36,183 bases of DNA from Myroides odoratimimus (GCF_030326305.1 NZ_JACAKB010000006.1:1-36183), one strand, 5' to 3'. Numbered from the stretch's first letter, positions 1-7,383 are shown. A program made the numbers and translations. The notes: a model not told the origin generated them from the sequence alone.

Positions 1-43
1 GTTACCATAATTTTATTTTTTTAATATCCTAAATATATGACTT

Positions 44-202
44 CTAACGGAAAAGCTACCGAAGGTTTAGTTCAACATCGTATTGGCAATAGGCGGGCTG
101 AACGGCTTCGTATCAACGGAAGTGCAAAATTCAATTTCTGTTCTTCGATTAAAGTTCAGTGCTAAAAATCCCGCCCATCGCCAATACGCGGCACGTCGTT
201 AG
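44..202. repeat. Long imperfect palindrome, attC-like in outline
   Basis: Outer arms CTAACG (44-49) and CGTTAG (197-202) enclose inner arms GTATTGGC (80-87) plus GGCGGG (92-97), which pair with CCCGCC (170-175) plus GCCAATAC (180-187). The two inner blocks are each separated by a 4-base unpaired spacer. The GC content is higher than in the surroundings and no ORF covers it. A right-hand GTTAGT box paired with a left-hand TAAC box is the outline of an integron attC site, but the element is longer than most attC sites and no integron integrase is in view. It could equally be a dispersed intergenic palindrome carried at the edge of the mobile element. Confidence 0.45.
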
Positions 203-235
203 TAAATCTTTTAAAATATTGTGAACCTATTCCAA

Positions 236-297
236 CAAAGTTATTCCATAAAATTTTGAGCCTTCAAAGCTCTAAAAATTTTACGGAAATAACTTTG
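236..297. repeat. Large AT-rich inverted repeat downstream of the mob operon
   Basis: CAAAGTTATTCC (236-247) pairs with GGAAATAACTTTG (285-297), with one extra A in the right arm. The stem continues through TAAAATTTT against AAAATTTTA and a GAG/CTC closing helix around a 9-base loop. It lies just past the stop codon of the minus-strand gene at 313-801. A transcript read in that direction would form a stable hairpin, but no U-tract follows, so it may be an mRNA 3' stabiliser or an imperfect terminator. Confidence 0.5.
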
Positions 298-312
298 ATA
301 AACACTTTTCAA

Positions 313-801
313 TTATTGCTTTTGACTCCACTCTTTGAAAGATTTAGCTGTCCTTGGATTTTTGTTAAAAAACTGATTTACATTTTCTAATTGATTTATT
401 AATTGCCCCTTTTCTTTTTCTAAACGCTCATACTCCGATTTCTCAATAGTATTCTTAACAGCTAAATACATTGAAAAACCTGTTGTTAAAAGTAAAAAGA
501 TGTTCAATACAATCAAGTAGAATAACCTCTTTGAGCTAACAGCCTTGTGAACCTTCAAAAGCTCCTCATTATTTTTTGTTATCTCTCGATGAAATTGATC
601 GAAGTCATTCTGTAAGCGTTGTCTTTGTTCTTTTTCTATCTGTCGAAGTTCAGCAACATTTACTGTTACTTTGATGTTACTTAATTCTTTGATGGTATCT
701 AAATGAGTTTTTTTACTTTGTTTTATCGTGTGTTCTAATTGTATGACTTGCTGAAGTAATAGTTCTGTCATATCAGTGAGTTTAGGTTGGTTCTTTGCCA
801 T
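313..801 (-). CDS. Small membrane-anchored coiled-coil protein of a mobilization operon
   Basis: I do not recognise a named family. The 162-residue product starts with a Lys/Gln/Glu-rich, probably coiled-coil segment (about residues 10-88). A single hydrophobic stretch that should be a transmembrane helix follows (about 93-114), then a second charged helical segment (about 118-140). There is no signal peptide. Its start codon lies 3 bp after the relaxase stop, so it is almost certainly co-transcribed and coupled with the relaxase and the MobC-like gene. Small membrane proteins at this place in mobilization operons could help dock the relaxosome at the membrane. That role is inferred from position only. 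Confidence 0.75.
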   Translation of the reverse strand: MAKNQPKLTDMTELLLQQVIQLEHTIKQSKKTHLDTIKELSNIKVTVNVAELRQIEKEQRQRLQNDFDQFHREITKNNEELLKVHKAVSSKRLFYLIVLNIFLLLTTGFSMYLAVKNTIEKSEYERLEKEKGQLINQLENVNQFFNKNPRTAKSFKEWSQKQ

Positions 802-804
802 TGT

Positions 805-1719
805 TTATCTTTTTAGTGCTCTTCGTTTACGTTTTTTTTGTTCATCATCTTCATCGTTACCACTAAGTTGAAAAGCAGATAACAAACTAAATAAAACAGA
901 CACATCTGTTTTCCAATTCTGCATTTGTGGTTCGATTGCTTCTTGCTTAGTTAATAGTTTTTCTACTTCATTCTTTGACTCTGTGCTTGCTGTATTTTTA
1001 AATAAATCATTCAACTTCATATTTCGGTCAACTTCACTTGCTTTTAGGTTTGTATTAGTTGGTAAATGAATAAAGCGATATCCTTGAATATTCCCCTGTT
1101 TATTAATAGTTGGTTTAACCTCAATATCTTTTTCAAGCATTAATCGAATGTATTGTTGTAAATCTTTTGGTTCCTGTCTTAAAACTTCCCTATGAGCTGT
1201 TTTGATAGTGTTTTTAGCTATTAAGTTTGTGTTGTTAGCTCTTTGTTTCTTATTCTCGTTTTCTTGTCTTATAGACGTCCAACCGTATTTAAGTGCTATT
1301 TCGTGAGCAACTCTTTGAGCTTCAAAACCAATGTAATTATCTTTTAGAGCTTTGCCATTTTCATCTATGCGATTGGCGATGATATGAATATGTTTATGCT
1401 CTTTTTCTGTATGAACAAAAGCAATGAATTGAGCTTTGGTAGGATCGATTTGTAAACCAAGTAAAAACTCAACGGCTAATGCTCGTAAATCTCTATCGCT
1501 CATCTTTTGACTATCTACAATAGTTGGAGATATAACAGCCGATATTGTGTTGTTTTTACATCTGCTGTTTTGATTTTGTAGTATCTGCATCGTTTGAAAC
1601 ATATCTTTCGGAGTATCCCCCGAAAGATTGTTTCTTAATAGCTCATATCCCTTTTTATCATCAATTACGTAATTGAATAATGCTGTGCCACCAACACAAG
1701 ATTTTGCTTTAGCTATCAT
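805..1719 (-). CDS. Relaxase / mobilization nuclease (HUH type)
   Basis: This is the DNA strand transferase that nicks oriT and pilots the strand during conjugative mobilization. The 304-residue protein has a candidate catalytic tyrosine near the N-terminus (Y17 in ALFNYVID). It also has a clear metal-binding motif HTEKEHKHIHIIANR (residues 103-117), matching the HxHxxxN signature of the relaxase/mobilization nuclease family. The C-terminal third is charged and ends in a Lys/Arg-rich tail. At about 300 residues it is a short relaxase with no fused primase or helicase, as in Bacteroidota mobilizable elements. Its ATG begins 2 bp after the stop of the MobC-like gene. No type IV secretion genes are visible, so the element probably relies on a helper for transfer. 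Confidence 0.9.
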   Translation of the reverse strand: MIAKAKSCVGGTALFNYVIDDKKGYELLRNNLSGDTPKDMFQTMQILQNQNSRCKNNTISAVISPTIVDSQKMSDRDLRALAVEFLLGLQIDPTKAQFIAFVHTEKEHKHIHIIANRIDENGKALKDNYIGFEAQRVAHEIALKYGWTSIRQENENKKQRANNTNLIAKNTIKTAHREVLRQEPKDLQQYIRLMLEKDIEVKPTINKQGNIQGYRFIHLPTNTNLKASEVDRNMKLNDLFKNTASTESKNEVEKLLTKQEAIEPQMQNWKTDVSVLFSLLSAFQLSGNDEDDEQKKRKRRALKR

Positions 1720-1721
1720 AA

Positions 1722-2033
1722 TTACAGTAGTTTTTGTAAGTGAGTCCGAATTAGATTAGCTGTTTCAATAGTGTGTTCTTTAACTCCTGTTGTATCACCA
1801 AGCTTAAAAAGGTTGCTTATTCGCCTAAAATTATCTGTGTATTTGTTCAGTAATTTGTAAACTTCAACTTCATCAGGAGTTAATTTATACGCTAAAGAAT
1901 AGTCAAGTGCGGTGTTTCGGATGTACTCCGAAACGCTACAACCTACTTTTTCTGCTTTGTTTTTTATGATTAGAGCCTCTGTAAGAGTTACTCTAAATTC
2001 TATCTTCTTTGTTTTTTTCATCGTCTTACCCAT
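1722..2033 (-). CDS. MobC-like relaxosome accessory protein (ribbon-helix-helix)
   Basis: This 103-residue basic protein opens with a ribbon-helix-helix-like segment: a beta-strand IEFRVTLTEA, followed by helices containing the SVSEYIRN turn. That is characteristic of MobC-type plasmid mobilization proteins, which bind oriT and help the relaxase open the duplex. The C-terminal part is helical. It sits directly upstream of the relaxase with a 2-bp gap, the usual mobC-mobA arrangement. A second in-frame ATG lies four codons downstream, so the start is uncertain by 12 bp. The sequence just upstream (2034-2116) contains a nested hairpin that is a candidate oriT. Confidence 0.8.
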   Translation of the reverse strand: MGKTMKKTKKIEFRVTLTEALIIKNKAEKVGCSVSEYIRNTALDYSLAYKLTPDEVEVYKLLNKYTDNFRRISNLFKLGDTTGVKEHTIETANLIRTHLQKLL

Positions 2034-2055
2034 TTTGCGACCTTCGGGAGAAAAA

Positions 2056-2109
2056 CGAGTGGTCTTTGGTTGTCAAATTTCCAATTTGTAAGGACAAAGA
2101 CACATCTCG
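2056..2109. other. Candidate origin of transfer (nested inverted repeats)
   Basis: Three nested complementary arm pairs lie in the only gap upstream of the mob operon: CGAG/CTCG (2056-2059, 2106-2109), GTCTTTG/CAAAGAC (2062-2068, 2095-2101) and CAAATT/AATTTG (2074-2079, 2083-2088). Hairpins beside mobC and relaxase genes are the usual form of oriT in mobilizable elements. No nic consensus is known to me for this relaxase, so the assignment rests on position and symmetry. Confidence 0.45.
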
Positions 2110-2116
2110 ATAATTC

Positions 2117-3070
2117 TCACGTCAAATCATTGCGGTTAATAGTTAGTAAATAATCATTCAAATCTTTGTGATTCTCGTACAGTTTTCGTCCATCAACAAC
2201 GTTTGTATAGGTCTGAGCTACTTTTTGAAAGGCACTTTCTCCAGCTTTATCATTGTCGAAACAACAAATAATACTTTCATACTTTAATTCTTTGTACAAA
2301 GTATTATTGATACTTTTATCCATTTGTACATTGATACATTTATACAATTCCCCATTTGTACATTTGTACAAATAATTATTTGGTGTTTTAATTATTGTAT
2401 TATTCAACATTGATACGGAATTAAGAATCAAATAATCATATTGCTTTTCTGCATTTGGATAAAGGGTTAAAAAGCTGATGTAATCACTCCAAGATTCAAA
2501 CAAGACAATATGTTTACTTTTGTTATCAAAGTAGGTTACTGCCTTTTTTCCAAGACACATTTTTATATACACGTTTCTTAGTTCGAAACCATTTATGGTG
2601 GTATTGGGAAAACCAACAGCGTAATATGATTTGTTGTTTAGAGTATAGTGTACTTCCTTACAATAAGTTTGAGCCATTTTAAGGCTAAGATTACGCTCAG
2701 TGATATATTGTATCAAGTTTGGATGTGTTAATGGCTTAATCGCTTGAATTGTATATGTTGGTTCTTGAATAATGTTAGAACTCACAATAATTGGCTGATG
2801 AAAAGAAAAAGAATCGTTTTTGAGCAATTCTAAAGCTGATTTAATATCGCAATTATTGTACTTCATCACAAAATCAAGTGTTGTTCCACCAAAACCAGCA
2901 GAATGGTCATAAAACACGTTTTTATCAATATTCACTTTAAATGATGCTGTTTTTTCAGTTCTAAATGGACTGAGATACCACCAATCAACTCTCATTATTT
3001 TGGTTGGGGTATGACCTAACTTTTTAAGTAAGTCTGTTAGGCTAATTTGTTTAGCTGATTCACAATTCAT
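2117..3070 (-). CDS. Toprim-domain DNA primase of the mobile element
   Basis: The protein resembles the compact CHC2/Toprim primases of Bacteroidota mobile elements. The N-terminal part has the shape of the zinc-finger primase module (YLSPFRTEKTASFKV, then FYDHSAGFGGTTLDFV). The cysteine ligands of a classical CHC2 finger are not evident. The Toprim core follows, with an acidic motif near IVLFESWSDY and the metal site CCFDNDKAGE. I choose the ATG at 3070 (317 aa). The frame extends to a TTG at 3115, but that lies inside the iteron cluster. Between the Toprim motifs is an odd insert encoded by degenerate 8-bp repeats (2291-2370). Together with the helicase upstream it suggests the element can replicate itself after excision or transfer. 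Confidence 0.8.
   Translation of the reverse strand: MNCESAKQISLTDLLKKLGHTPTKIMRVDWWYLSPFRTEKTASFKVNIDKNVFYDHSAGFGGTTLDFVMKYNNCDIKSALELLKNDSFSFHQPIIVSSNIIQEPTYTIQAIKPLTHPNLIQYITERNLSLKMAQTYCKEVHYTLNNKSYYAVGFPNTTINGFELRNVYIKMCLGKKAVTYFDNKSKHIVLFESWSDYISFLTLYPNAEKQYDYLILNSVSMLNNTIIKTPNNYLYKCTNGELYKCINVQMDKSINNTLYKELKYESIICCFDNDKAGESAFQKVAQTYTNVVDGRKLYENHKDLNDYLLTINRNDLT
2291..2370. repeat. Degenerate octanucleotide tandem repeats inside the primase gene
   Basis: Read in 8-bp steps from 2291, this stretch is ten units resembling TTTGTACA. Exact copies are at 2291, 2323, 2355 and 2363. One- or two-base variants include TTGATACA (2331) and TTTATACA (2339). They encode the LYKC/LYKE-containing insert of the Toprim region. 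Confidence 0.7.
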
Positions 3071-3107
3071 ACGTTTTGAAATAGTCGGGTTAAAAATCTG
3101 TTTTTTT

Positions 3108-3310
3108 TGATGCAATGATGCAGAAAGGTGTTAATCAATTGTATTTCAATAAAATACTCTGCATCACTCTTGCATCACTGCATCAAACTCATTTTGTTTC
3201 TTGCATCACTCTTGCATCAAACTTGATGTATTTTTAGTTTGATGCAGACTTTGATGCAGTGTAACTTATTAATAAACAATAGTTTAATCTATTCTTGCAT
3301 CATTGCATCA
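3108..3310. repeat. Iteron-like cluster (TGCATCA / TGATGCA), possible replication origin
   Basis: Eleven exact copies of a 7-mer occur within 203 bp. TGATGCA is at 3108, 3116, 3240 and 3252. The complementary orientation TGCATCA is at 3160, 3171, 3179, 3202, 3213, 3296 and 3304. A variant, TGATGTA, is at 3224. Spacings of 8, 11 and 12 bp recur, and 11-12 bp is about one helical turn. The cluster fills the 218-bp gap between helicase and primase and extends into the last codons of the helicase. Such arrays beside replication genes typically bind an initiator or autoregulator. Which protein binds here cannot be read from the sequence. Confidence 0.75.
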
Positions 3311-4524
3311 AATATTTTATAGAATAAATCTTTTTTAATGATGTAGTAACGTCCTCTACGTTCTATTTTAACAAATTCTCCATGAGATAAAAGCTCTATT
3401 CCTTGATAAGATTTTGTGTTATTTTGTGGTTCGAAATCCCATTTCTTTAAAATCTTTCTTATTTCACTAGCAGATATAATTAGTTTTGGGTTTGTCTTGC
3501 GTAATAACAAGAGTAAATCATTGGGAGCTACGCAAATTTCATCCTCGGCAACCTTTTCAAAGCACAGGTTTAAAAGTTCTAAAAGTGAAATCTCTATTTT
3601 GTTTTTACTAATTAGTTTTAAAAGGGAAGCTGTAAGTATCTGTTTAGGTGTAAACCACATTCGGGTTTGTTGCGTGGTGTAATAAGGTCGTAGAAGTAAG
3701 TATTTGATGAAATAAGGAACTTCACTTGTTAGCTTCTTGATAAAGTGAACGTCTTCTGATTCAATAGGTTTAATCTTTCGAATCCAAAAACGTATTTCTT
3801 CTTCGTCTATTTGAATGAAATCATCCTCATTGTTAGAGCAAAGAATAAACTTGGCGAAAAACTCTATTTCCTGTCTGTCTTTTCCCTTTGCTTCAACTTT
3901 GTCTTTGTCAGTAGTAGAAAGGTACTTTAAACGCTCTGTAATCTCTTTCTTATCAAAGAATACTTCGTCTATGGCAACTAATAACATACTTGCCCAATCA
4001 GCGTTAAATTGAGAACCAAAAGAATCTCCTTTGATATAAGTCATATTGAGTCCAAAGATATTTTTAAGCCATTTAATAAAAGAGCTTTTTCCTGTTGCAC
4101 GTTCTTTACTAACAAGGCACAATATTGGTAAGGTTTGCGTTGGCTTCTCATACAATAGCTTTAGATAGTCTAAACCATATTCGTATTGTTCACTTCCGAA
4201 TATGTGCTTTACAAAGTGTAGTGAGTTTGGAATCAATTGTTCTAATTCATTTAAGTTAAAATCTTCTTCTATTGGTTTCATATTTAATTCATTATAGGTA
4301 TTAAAAAAATTTTCTACGATTGGTTGATAGTTAAGATGGTCTGGAATACAGCAAAAGCCATCTAATTTTAAGACGTTCTCTAAGTAGGACTTTCCGTGAT
4401 CTGATACAATCGTTTCACGAGTCCAACGCACCATTACTTTAACTTTATCACCTGATATCAAAGGTTTTTCGATGATTTTAAAGTAAGCAGTTCCTACTCG
4501 GATATAGGGTATATCTAAGCTCAT
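3289..4524 (-). CDS. SF3-type helicase / primase-associated ATPase (DUF5906-like)
   Basis: This 411-residue protein carries an SF3/AAA+ ATPase core. The Walker A motif is SKERATGKSSF, the Walker B is LLVAIDEVFF and a polar motif is FILCSNNED. The order and spacing match the helicase part of phage and plasmid P4-type primase/helicase proteins, here without the primase domain, which is supplied by the next gene. The C-terminal 100 residues look like a winged-helix DNA-binding region. Its final codons are made of TGATGCA iteron units. It is read from an ATG at 4524 and probably unwinds DNA for element replication. Confidence 0.8.
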   Translation of the reverse strand: MSLDIPYIRVGTAYFKIIEKPLISGDKVKVMVRWTRETIVSDHGKSYLENVLKLDGFCCIPDHLNYQPIVENFFNTYNELNMKPIEEDFNLNELEQLIPNSLHFVKHIFGSEQYEYGLDYLKLLYEKPTQTLPILCLVSKERATGKSSFIKWLKNIFGLNMTYIKGDSFGSQFNADWASMLLVAIDEVFFDKKEITERLKYLSTTDKDKVEAKGKDRQEIEFFAKFILCSNNEDDFIQIDEEEIRFWIRKIKPIESEDVHFIKKLTSEVPYFIKYLLLRPYYTTQQTRMWFTPKQILTASLLKLISKNKIEISLLELLNLCFEKVAEDEICVAPNDLLLLLRKTNPKLIISASEIRKILKKWDFEPQNNTKSYQGIELLSHGEFVKIERRGRYYIIKKDLFYKIFDAMMQE

Positions 4525-4593
4525 ATTTACTTGTGTTTTAATAATCCTTATCTTTATACGATAAGAGTTGAGTTATACTTTAATTGGATATTA

Positions 4594-4618
4594 AGGGACG
4601 ATTTGCACAAGTTGTCCC
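4594..4618. terminator. Hairpin between DUF3853 gene and helicase
   Basis: GGGAC and GTCCC arms flank a loop of about 14 bases. The plus-strand side is followed by a T-rich tract that includes the 3' end of the DUF3853 gene. In the direction of the minus-strand genes the T-run is weak, so it may act as an attenuator rather than a full terminator. Confidence 0.35.
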
Positions 4619-4620
4619 TT

Positions 4621-4920
4621 TTATTTTTTAGCGAATAGTTCTAATGCCAAGTCAGCATCGACTATAATTTTTCTACCTCTTTGGATAATCGCTTTTTTGA
4701 TATGACCTTCTTTCTTGATTTTATTAGCAGTGGTAATACTGCACCCAAGTAGGTCTGCTATACCACGTATTCCGTAAACATAACGCTTTGTAGATTGTTG
4801 CGTTTCTTGCGAAGTATTGAGTTCTTTAAAATCCTTTATAGATACTGTTTGTAATAACTGTAATAGTTCTTCTCCTGTCATTTGCCAAACTGGCTTTTCT
4901 TTTAATTCGCTTATATACAT
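4621..4920 (-). CDS. DUF3853-type helix-turn-helix protein (excisionase/replication regulator class)
   Basis: The product is 99 residues when started at the ATG at 4920. An upstream ATG at 5058 would add 46 residues, running through the terminator hairpin of the preceding gene, and is unlikely. The N-terminal region has the motif KPVWQMTGEELLQLL. The C-terminal half has a helix-turn-helix: YGIRGIADLLGCSITTANKI, then a beta-hairpin GRKIIVDADLAL. This is the signature of the DUF3853 family, common in Bacteroidota integrative elements and resembling AlpA/Xis-type winged-helix proteins. It lies between the integrase pair and the replication genes, so a role as recombination directionality factor or regulator is plausible but unproven. 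Confidence 0.8.
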   Translation of the reverse strand: MYISELKEKPVWQMTGEELLQLLQTVSIKDFKELNTSQETQQSTKRYVYGIRGIADLLGCSITTANKIKKEGHIKKAIIQRGRKIIVDADLALELFAKK

Positions 4921-5020
4921 AGTTTTAGTTTTTAAATTATACGATTTTGTGATGTTCGAACAATTCAAAACTACGATGTGTGTAAGGTGGAGAGGGGGTG
5001 GAAAAACACACTTTATTGCA

Positions 5021-5055
5021 CAAAAAAACCACTTTAGTAAAATTCTAAAGTGGTT
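5021..5055 (-). terminator. Rho-independent terminator after the integrase-coupled gene
   Basis: A perfect 11-bp stem pairs AACCACTTTAG (5027-5037) with CTAAAGTGGTT (5045-5055) around a 7-base loop. On the minus strand it is followed immediately by seven T residues. It closes the transcription unit of the integrase and the 5096-5995 gene. Confidence 0.85.
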
Positions 5056-5095
5056 CAAAGGTGGATTTATAAATTTTAAAGGCTTTTATAGTACT

Positions 5096-5995
5096 TTATT
5101 GTTTAAAAGCTGAATCAATGAGATTGCGATACTCTTTTAATGTATCATTGGCACTGCTACCTGTTATGTGTTTATACTTAGAGTCATAAGTTGCTTTCTT
5201 AATCTTAAATTCTTTTAATATTTGAGCAAACCACTTTTTCTTTAAACTTTTGTTTTCTATGTTATTATGTAAGCAATGAATTACATAAAAGAAAGTGTAT
5301 AGAAAATCCTCTTTGATTTTTATTTTATTCACTGTATGTAAGATATTTATCTCTCTATAAAAATCATATTCTGATATATCTTCAATAAATTGATTGTTTA
5401 CTATACTATGTAGTTTACTAATAAGTCCCATTGAAAATATAGGCTTGTCATTAATAAAAAGATAATCATTGTCATACATTTCATAGTCCTTAAAATTTGA
5501 TTTCACATCTTTTAAAAGCCTTTTACTATGATTATATATCTCTTGGTGGTAGTCGTAGTTTAAAAAACCTATCTCTTTGTAAAAACTTGATTCAAAGTAG
5601 GTTTTACGTTCAGGCAATTCCGTTTCTCTATACAATTCCATTGTTAAATCATTATCTGACAAACTATTTTTATTTCTTTCTCGGTATTTCTTTAACCGAA
5701 GTCCATCTCTATCAAGATTAGTGAAGAAATCAGAATTTTTTTCATACAACTTAATTATTGTCTCCAAATTTTCTCTAACAATAGATAAAATTTCTTTTCT
5801 TTCTTGTGTGTCTTTTGCAGAATCAATTCGGTCTTTAAAATCAAACATTAAGATATTAATCATATATTGTCTATAAATATCTTGGGAATCGAAATTAAAC
5901 GAATTTCCTGATGTGTTTAATTCTTTTTCCCACATCACTATTGTGTTATCAGTCATAAATCTTGTTAATTCTAATTGGGCATCTACTGTATTCAT
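5096..5995 (-). CDS. Integrase-coupled protein of unknown function (possibly RteC-like)
   Basis: The 299-residue, highly charged, helix-rich protein has no signal peptide, no membrane segment and no catalytic motif I can recognise. Its ATG overlaps the integrase stop as ATGA, so the two are translationally coupled, and a strong terminator follows it. In Bacteroidota elements this place beside the integrase is often occupied by RteC-domain regulators, which control excision and transfer. Size and composition would permit that, but I cannot identify convincing RteC motifs. A role in regulating or assisting recombination is an inference from coupling alone. Confidence 0.7.
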   Translation of the reverse strand: MNTVDAQLELTRFMTDNTIVMWEKELNTSGNSFNFDSQDIYRQYMINILMFDFKDRIDSAKDTQERKEILSIVRENLETIIKLYEKNSDFFTNLDRDGLRLKKYRERNKNSLSDNDLTMELYRETELPERKTYFESSFYKEIGFLNYDYHQEIYNHSKRLLKDVKSNFKDYEMYDNDYLFINDKPIFSMGLISKLHSIVNNQFIEDISEYDFYREINILHTVNKIKIKEDFLYTFFYVIHCLHNNIENKSLKKKWFAQILKEFKIKKATYDSKYKHITGSSANDTLKEYRNLIDSAFKQ

Positions 5996-7263
5996 ATCAT
6001 ATCAAATTTAGTCATTGCATTCGCTTTAATCGTATCAGCTACATCAATATAAGGCTTCATTGATTTGTAGTCTGAATGTCCTGTCCATTTCATTACAACC
6101 TGTACAGGTATCCCCAATGATAAAGCGGTACAGATAAATGTTCTTCGCCCTACGTGAGTGCTTAAATGTTCGTATTTGGGTTTTACTTCATCTATTCTTT
6201 CATTGCCTACATAGTAGGTTTCTCTAATCGGTTCGTTAATCTCTGCTAACTCTCCAAGTTCTTTTATGTAGTCATTCATCTTTTGATTAGAAATAACAGG
6301 TAGAGCCTTTCCTTTTTCAAAAGGTACATCTTTGTACTTCTCTAATATTGCTCTACTGTGTTTGTTTAATTCAACTCTCAGCATATCATTTGTCTTTTTG
6401 GTAACAAACTCAATAGCATCATTTTTAATGTCGTGTCTTGTTAGGCTAAAGGCATCTGAATAGCGAAGTCCTGTATAGCAACAGAAAAGCAATACATCAC
6501 GTACACGTTCTAAGTACGACTTTGTGCCTAAATCCGTTGATTTAATCTGTTCGATTTCCTCTTGAGTTAAAAAGATTATCTTTTTAGATGTTTCCTTTAG
6601 TTTTGGTTTAAACTCTTCAAAATTATAGGTAATTGTATAATTGTTGTTTTTACACCACTTCAAAAACCACTTTACAAAACTAATTTGCTTTTCGATGGTG
6701 CTATTACGCATCTGTTTTTCAATGCGTAAAAATGAAACGTAGTCTAATAACGTCTTTTCGTTAATATCAGTAAACTGAAAATTGCTTTTGAAAGAAAAAA
6801 GATGTGAACGAACAGTATTAAACTTGGTGTAAGTAGCAGTTGTCCAATCATTGCGTTTACCACTACTTTTTACAAACTCGTCAAAAGCTGTAAAGAGATT
6901 CTTTTCTGTTGCTGATATGGTTTGTTTATCTGAGTAGCGTTTTATTTCATCTTTTAAGAGTTCAAAAGAAGGTACTTCGTTTTTCAATTCATACTCTTTA
7001 AAGATTCTATCAATCGTAGTAGATAGCTCCTGTATTGCTGTATTGATTTCGGAAGAGCTTTGTTTTAGCTTATTGGTACACCCATTGCGTACCTTTTCTT
7101 TTGCTTCATCCCATTTAGAAGCATCAATGCGGTAGCCTGTAAAGAGTTCTACACGGCCACCATTATATACCACTCTTGCACGAATTGGAACGTTCTCTGT
7201 GATTAATACACCATCTTTCTTTCTCTTTTCAATAGCAATAGTTATCTTTCTTTTTATAGTCAT
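5992..7263 (-). CDS. Tyrosine-type site-specific recombinase (integrase)
   Basis: This enzyme integrates and excises the element by site-specific recombination. The 423-residue protein has an N-terminal arm-type DNA-binding domain (about residues 1-95) and a SAM-like core-binding domain (about 110-210). The catalytic domain contains GLRYSD (Arg I), HVGRR (His-x-x-Arg), GHSD and the Tyr nucleophile in MKPYID. All expected residues are present, so it should be active. I start it at the ATG at 7263; a GTG 10 codons upstream is less likely. A perfect TATATTTG -7 element lies 20 bp upstream. It is the gene nearest the right end of the element, next to the tRNA-derived attachment site. Confidence 0.92.
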   Translation of the reverse strand: MTIKRKITIAIEKRKKDGVLITENVPIRARVVYNGGRVELFTGYRIDASKWDEAKEKVRNGCTNKLKQSSSEINTAIQELSTTIDRIFKEYELKNEVPSFELLKDEIKRYSDKQTISATEKNLFTAFDEFVKSSGKRNDWTTATYTKFNTVRSHLFSFKSNFQFTDINEKTLLDYVSFLRIEKQMRNSTIEKQISFVKWFLKWCKNNNYTITYNFEEFKPKLKETSKKIIFLTQEEIEQIKSTDLGTKSYLERVRDVLLFCCYTGLRYSDAFSLTRHDIKNDAIEFVTKKTNDMLRVELNKHSRAILEKYKDVPFEKGKALPVISNQKMNDYIKELGELAEINEPIRETYYVGNERIDEVKPKYEHLSTHVGRRTFICTALSLGIPVQVVMKWTGHSDYKSMKPYIDVADTIKANAMTKFDMI

Positions 7264-7282
7264 AGTTATTTGTAATAGCACC

Positions 7283-7290
7283 CAAATATA
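7283..7290 (-). promoter_or_regulatory. Candidate integrase promoter, -7 element
   Basis: The minus strand reads TATATTTG, a perfect match to the Bacteroidota TAnnTTTG consensus, placed 20 bp before the ATG at 7263. A good -33 TTG is not at the expected distance. Confidence 0.5.
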
Positions 7291-7302
7291 CACCCAATTT
7301 TG

Positions 7303-7383
7303 ATACTATCATATAGTATTTTAAGGTATTTAATCGACTTAATAAAAACATAACTACCAATAAATCAAAATAATAGTATTTTA
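7303..7383. repeat. Inverted and direct repeats by the att site, possible integrase arm sites
   Basis: ATACTAT (7303-7309) and ATAGTAT (7313-7319) form a perfect inverted repeat. The 11-mer ATAGTATTTTA recurs as a direct repeat at 7313-7323 and 7373-7383. They lie between the integrase promoter and the tRNA-derived core site, where arm-type integrase or excisionase sites are expected. Confidence 0.45.

Noticed and set aside
3108-3310. CRISPR or plain low-complexity sequence for the TGCATCA cluster
   Set aside because: The repeat is only 7 bp, occurs in both orientations and has no spacer regularity. The base composition is otherwise mixed, so an iteron or operator array fits better.
4921-5058. 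Longer N-terminus for the DUF3853 protein
   Set aside because: The extension translates the terminator stem and a GC-rich leader. Family resemblance begins only at the ATG at 4920.
4817-5113. Plus-strand frame of 98 codons
   Set aside because: It overlaps the DUF3853 gene and the terminator hairpin on the other strand and has no recognisable domain.
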